Shown here piece after piece: positions 5,115-6,023 of a stretch of DNA of 6,023 bases. The first letter of the stretch is position 1. Every line of letters starts with the position of its first letter. The notes under the pieces were generated by a model. It was not told the origin of the DNA. It saw only the letters and a program-made list of their open reading frames with translations, and did no database searches. This DNA comes from JBPCRW01 sp050996405 (lineage in GTDB: Bacteria > Acidobacteriota > Blastocatellia > Pyrinomonadales > Pyrinomonadaceae). The position numbers were made by a program, and so were the translations under genes. The stretch covers positions 1-6,023 of the forward strand of contig JBPCRW010000162.1 in assembly GCA_050996405.1 (NCBI GenBank), given 5' to 3'.

Positions 5115-5996
5115 ATGCGTGAAGATATTATTAATTTGAATCCCGATGCGCCGAAACTCGACCGACGCGAGTTTTTTGTGACTTCGATTCTGGCAGGCGC
5201 GTTTGCGCTTGCCATTCAGCCGATTGCGGCGCAGACAAAAATTACGACCGACGCGAACGGACTCGTCGCGGGCGAAATAAAAATTCCGGTTTCAGATGGC
5301 GAAATTCCGGCTTATCGCGCGATGCCGGATAAAAAAGGAACGTTTCCGACCGTGCTGGTGATTCACGAAATTTTCGGCGTTCACGAATGGATTCAGGATG
5401 TTTGTAGACGTTTTGCGAAACTCGGATTTATGGCAATCGCGCCGTCGCTTTACGCTCGGCAGGGCGATGTTTTGAATATGAAGGATACTCGTGAAATTAT
5501 CTCGAAAGTCGTCTCAAAAGTTCCCGACGCGCAAGTTGCGTCAGATTTAGACGCGACGGTTTCTTATGCCGCAAAAAATAACGGCGACACGAGCAAACTT
5601 TCTGTGACGGGTTTTTGCTGGGGCGGACGGCAGGTTTGGCTTTACGCGGCGCACAATCCGAAATTGAAGGCGGGCGCGGCGTTTTATGGTCCGCTTGCGC
5701 CGTCTGAACGCTCGCCGCGAAATCCCTTGCAGCCGACTTATCCGGTTGACATCGCCAAAGATTTAAAAGTTCCGGTCATCGGTTTTTACGGCGGATTGGA
5801 CGAAAACATCACGCCGGATAACCGCAAACAAATGCAGGCGGAATTGAAAAAGGGAACTTCAAAATCCGAAATAAATGTTTATCCGAACGCCAAGCACGGA
5901 TTTTTAGCCGATTACCGCGAAAGTTATAACAAGGAAGCAAGCGAAGATGCTTGGAAAAAATTGCAGGCGTGGTTCAAGAAATACAAGGCGATTTAA
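5115..5996 (+). CDS. Tat-exported dienelactone hydrolase family protein
   Basis: A 293-residue alpha/beta hydrolase of the dienelactone hydrolase (carboxymethylenebutenolidase) family. The N-terminus carries a twin-arginine signal: DRREFF (Arg17-Arg18), hydrophobic SILAGAFALAI, and a likely cut near IAAQ (residues 37-40), so it should be exported folded. The family motifs are complete: HEIFGVHEWI with Glu85, the nucleophile elbow GFCWGG with Cys168, Asp229 in GGLDENI, and His261 in AKHGF. Cys-Asp-His is the usual triad, and the Glu is known to poise the cysteine. Classic cytoplasmic enzymes open dienelactone rings in chlorocatechol breakdown, but no aromatic-degradation gene is nearby; exported relatives are poorly characterised, so the substrate stays open. 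The ATG has a good GGAG. The gene diverges from the coiled-coil/GT87 pair and looks monocistronic. A palindromic repeat begins at its stop codon. Confidence 0.9.
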   Translation: MREDIINLNPDAPKLDRREFFVTSILAGAFALAIQPIAAQTKITTDANGLVAGEIKIPVSDGEIPAYRAMPDKKGTFPTVLVIHEIFGVHEWIQDVCRRFAKLGFMAIAPSLYARQGDVLNMKDTREIISKVVSKVPDAQVASDLDATVSYAAKNNGDTSKLSVTGFCWGGRQVWLYAAHNPKLKAGAAFYGPLAPSERSPRNPLQPTYPVDIAKDLKVPVIGFYGGLDENITPDNRKQMQAELKKGTSKSEINVYPNAKHGFLADYRESYNKEASEDAWKKLQAWFKKYKAI

Positions 5997-5998
5997 AA

Positions 5999-6023
5999 TG
6001 CAGAAACACGCACGGAGTAAGTG
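5999..6023 (+). repeat. Palindromic element, copy 2, cut by the right window edge
   Basis: The 25 bases match the first 25 of the 67-bp element at 1971 with three differences, all transitions. The match extends leftward through TTAAAA (5993-5998), which includes the TAA stop of the dienelactone hydrolase gene. The orientation is the same as copy 1. The visible part includes the left terminal repeat TGCAGAA, the stem arm CGCACG and loop GAGTAAG; the rest lies outside the window. Here the element is downstream of the gene rather than inside it. Confidence 0.75.

Overview
The window looks like an ordinary chromosomal segment of a Gram-negative-type bacterium with moderate GC. Coding is dense. 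Proteins are lysine- and glutamate-rich, and codon choice mixes AT-rich codons (aaa, gaa, ttt) with gcg, ggc and cgc. The gene set (M61-like secreted peptidase, SH3 lipoprotein, stand-alone Smr protein, GT87-type membrane glycosyltransferase, Tat-exported dienelactone hydrolase) and the small palindromic repeats would fit Acidobacteriota, for example Blastocatellia, or a Bacteroidota-like neighbour. That placement is inference from general resemblance; there is no rRNA or marker gene here.

Layout. Bases 1-253 hold an unrecognised reading frame that runs off the left edge and contains two hairpin-forming inverted repeats. A probable promoter (302-331) precedes a tightly packed plus-strand operon: M61-like metallopeptidase (436-1926), SH3-domain lipoprotein (1923-3191, ATGA overlap) and Smr-domain protein (3181-3501, 11-base overlap). 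From 3486 to 3596, two arms of a seven-base repeat face each other where the plus-strand operon meets the minus-strand one; the repeat supplies the last codons of both converging genes. The minus-strand pair is a short membrane-anchored coiled-coil protein (4743-5000) followed by a GT87-like membrane glycosyltransferase (3568-4728). A compact divergent promoter region (5001-5114) separates this pair from a Tat-exported dienelactone hydrolase family protein (5115-5996).

The most unusual content is the repeat architecture. A 67-bp palindromic element (1971-2037) lies in frame in the N-terminus of the SH3 lipoprotein, upstream of its signal sequence. A second copy starts at the stop codon of the dienelactone hydrolase and runs off the right edge. 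The three differences between the copies are all compatible with base pairing. The glycosyltransferase carries a perfect 21-bp in-frame tandem duplication. No defence system, CRISPR array, tRNA, rRNA or transposase gene was seen. The three-gene plus-strand operon suggests an envelope-associated protease and lipoprotein sharing a transcript with a nucleic-acid-processing Smr protein, but the sequence does not show a common pathway.
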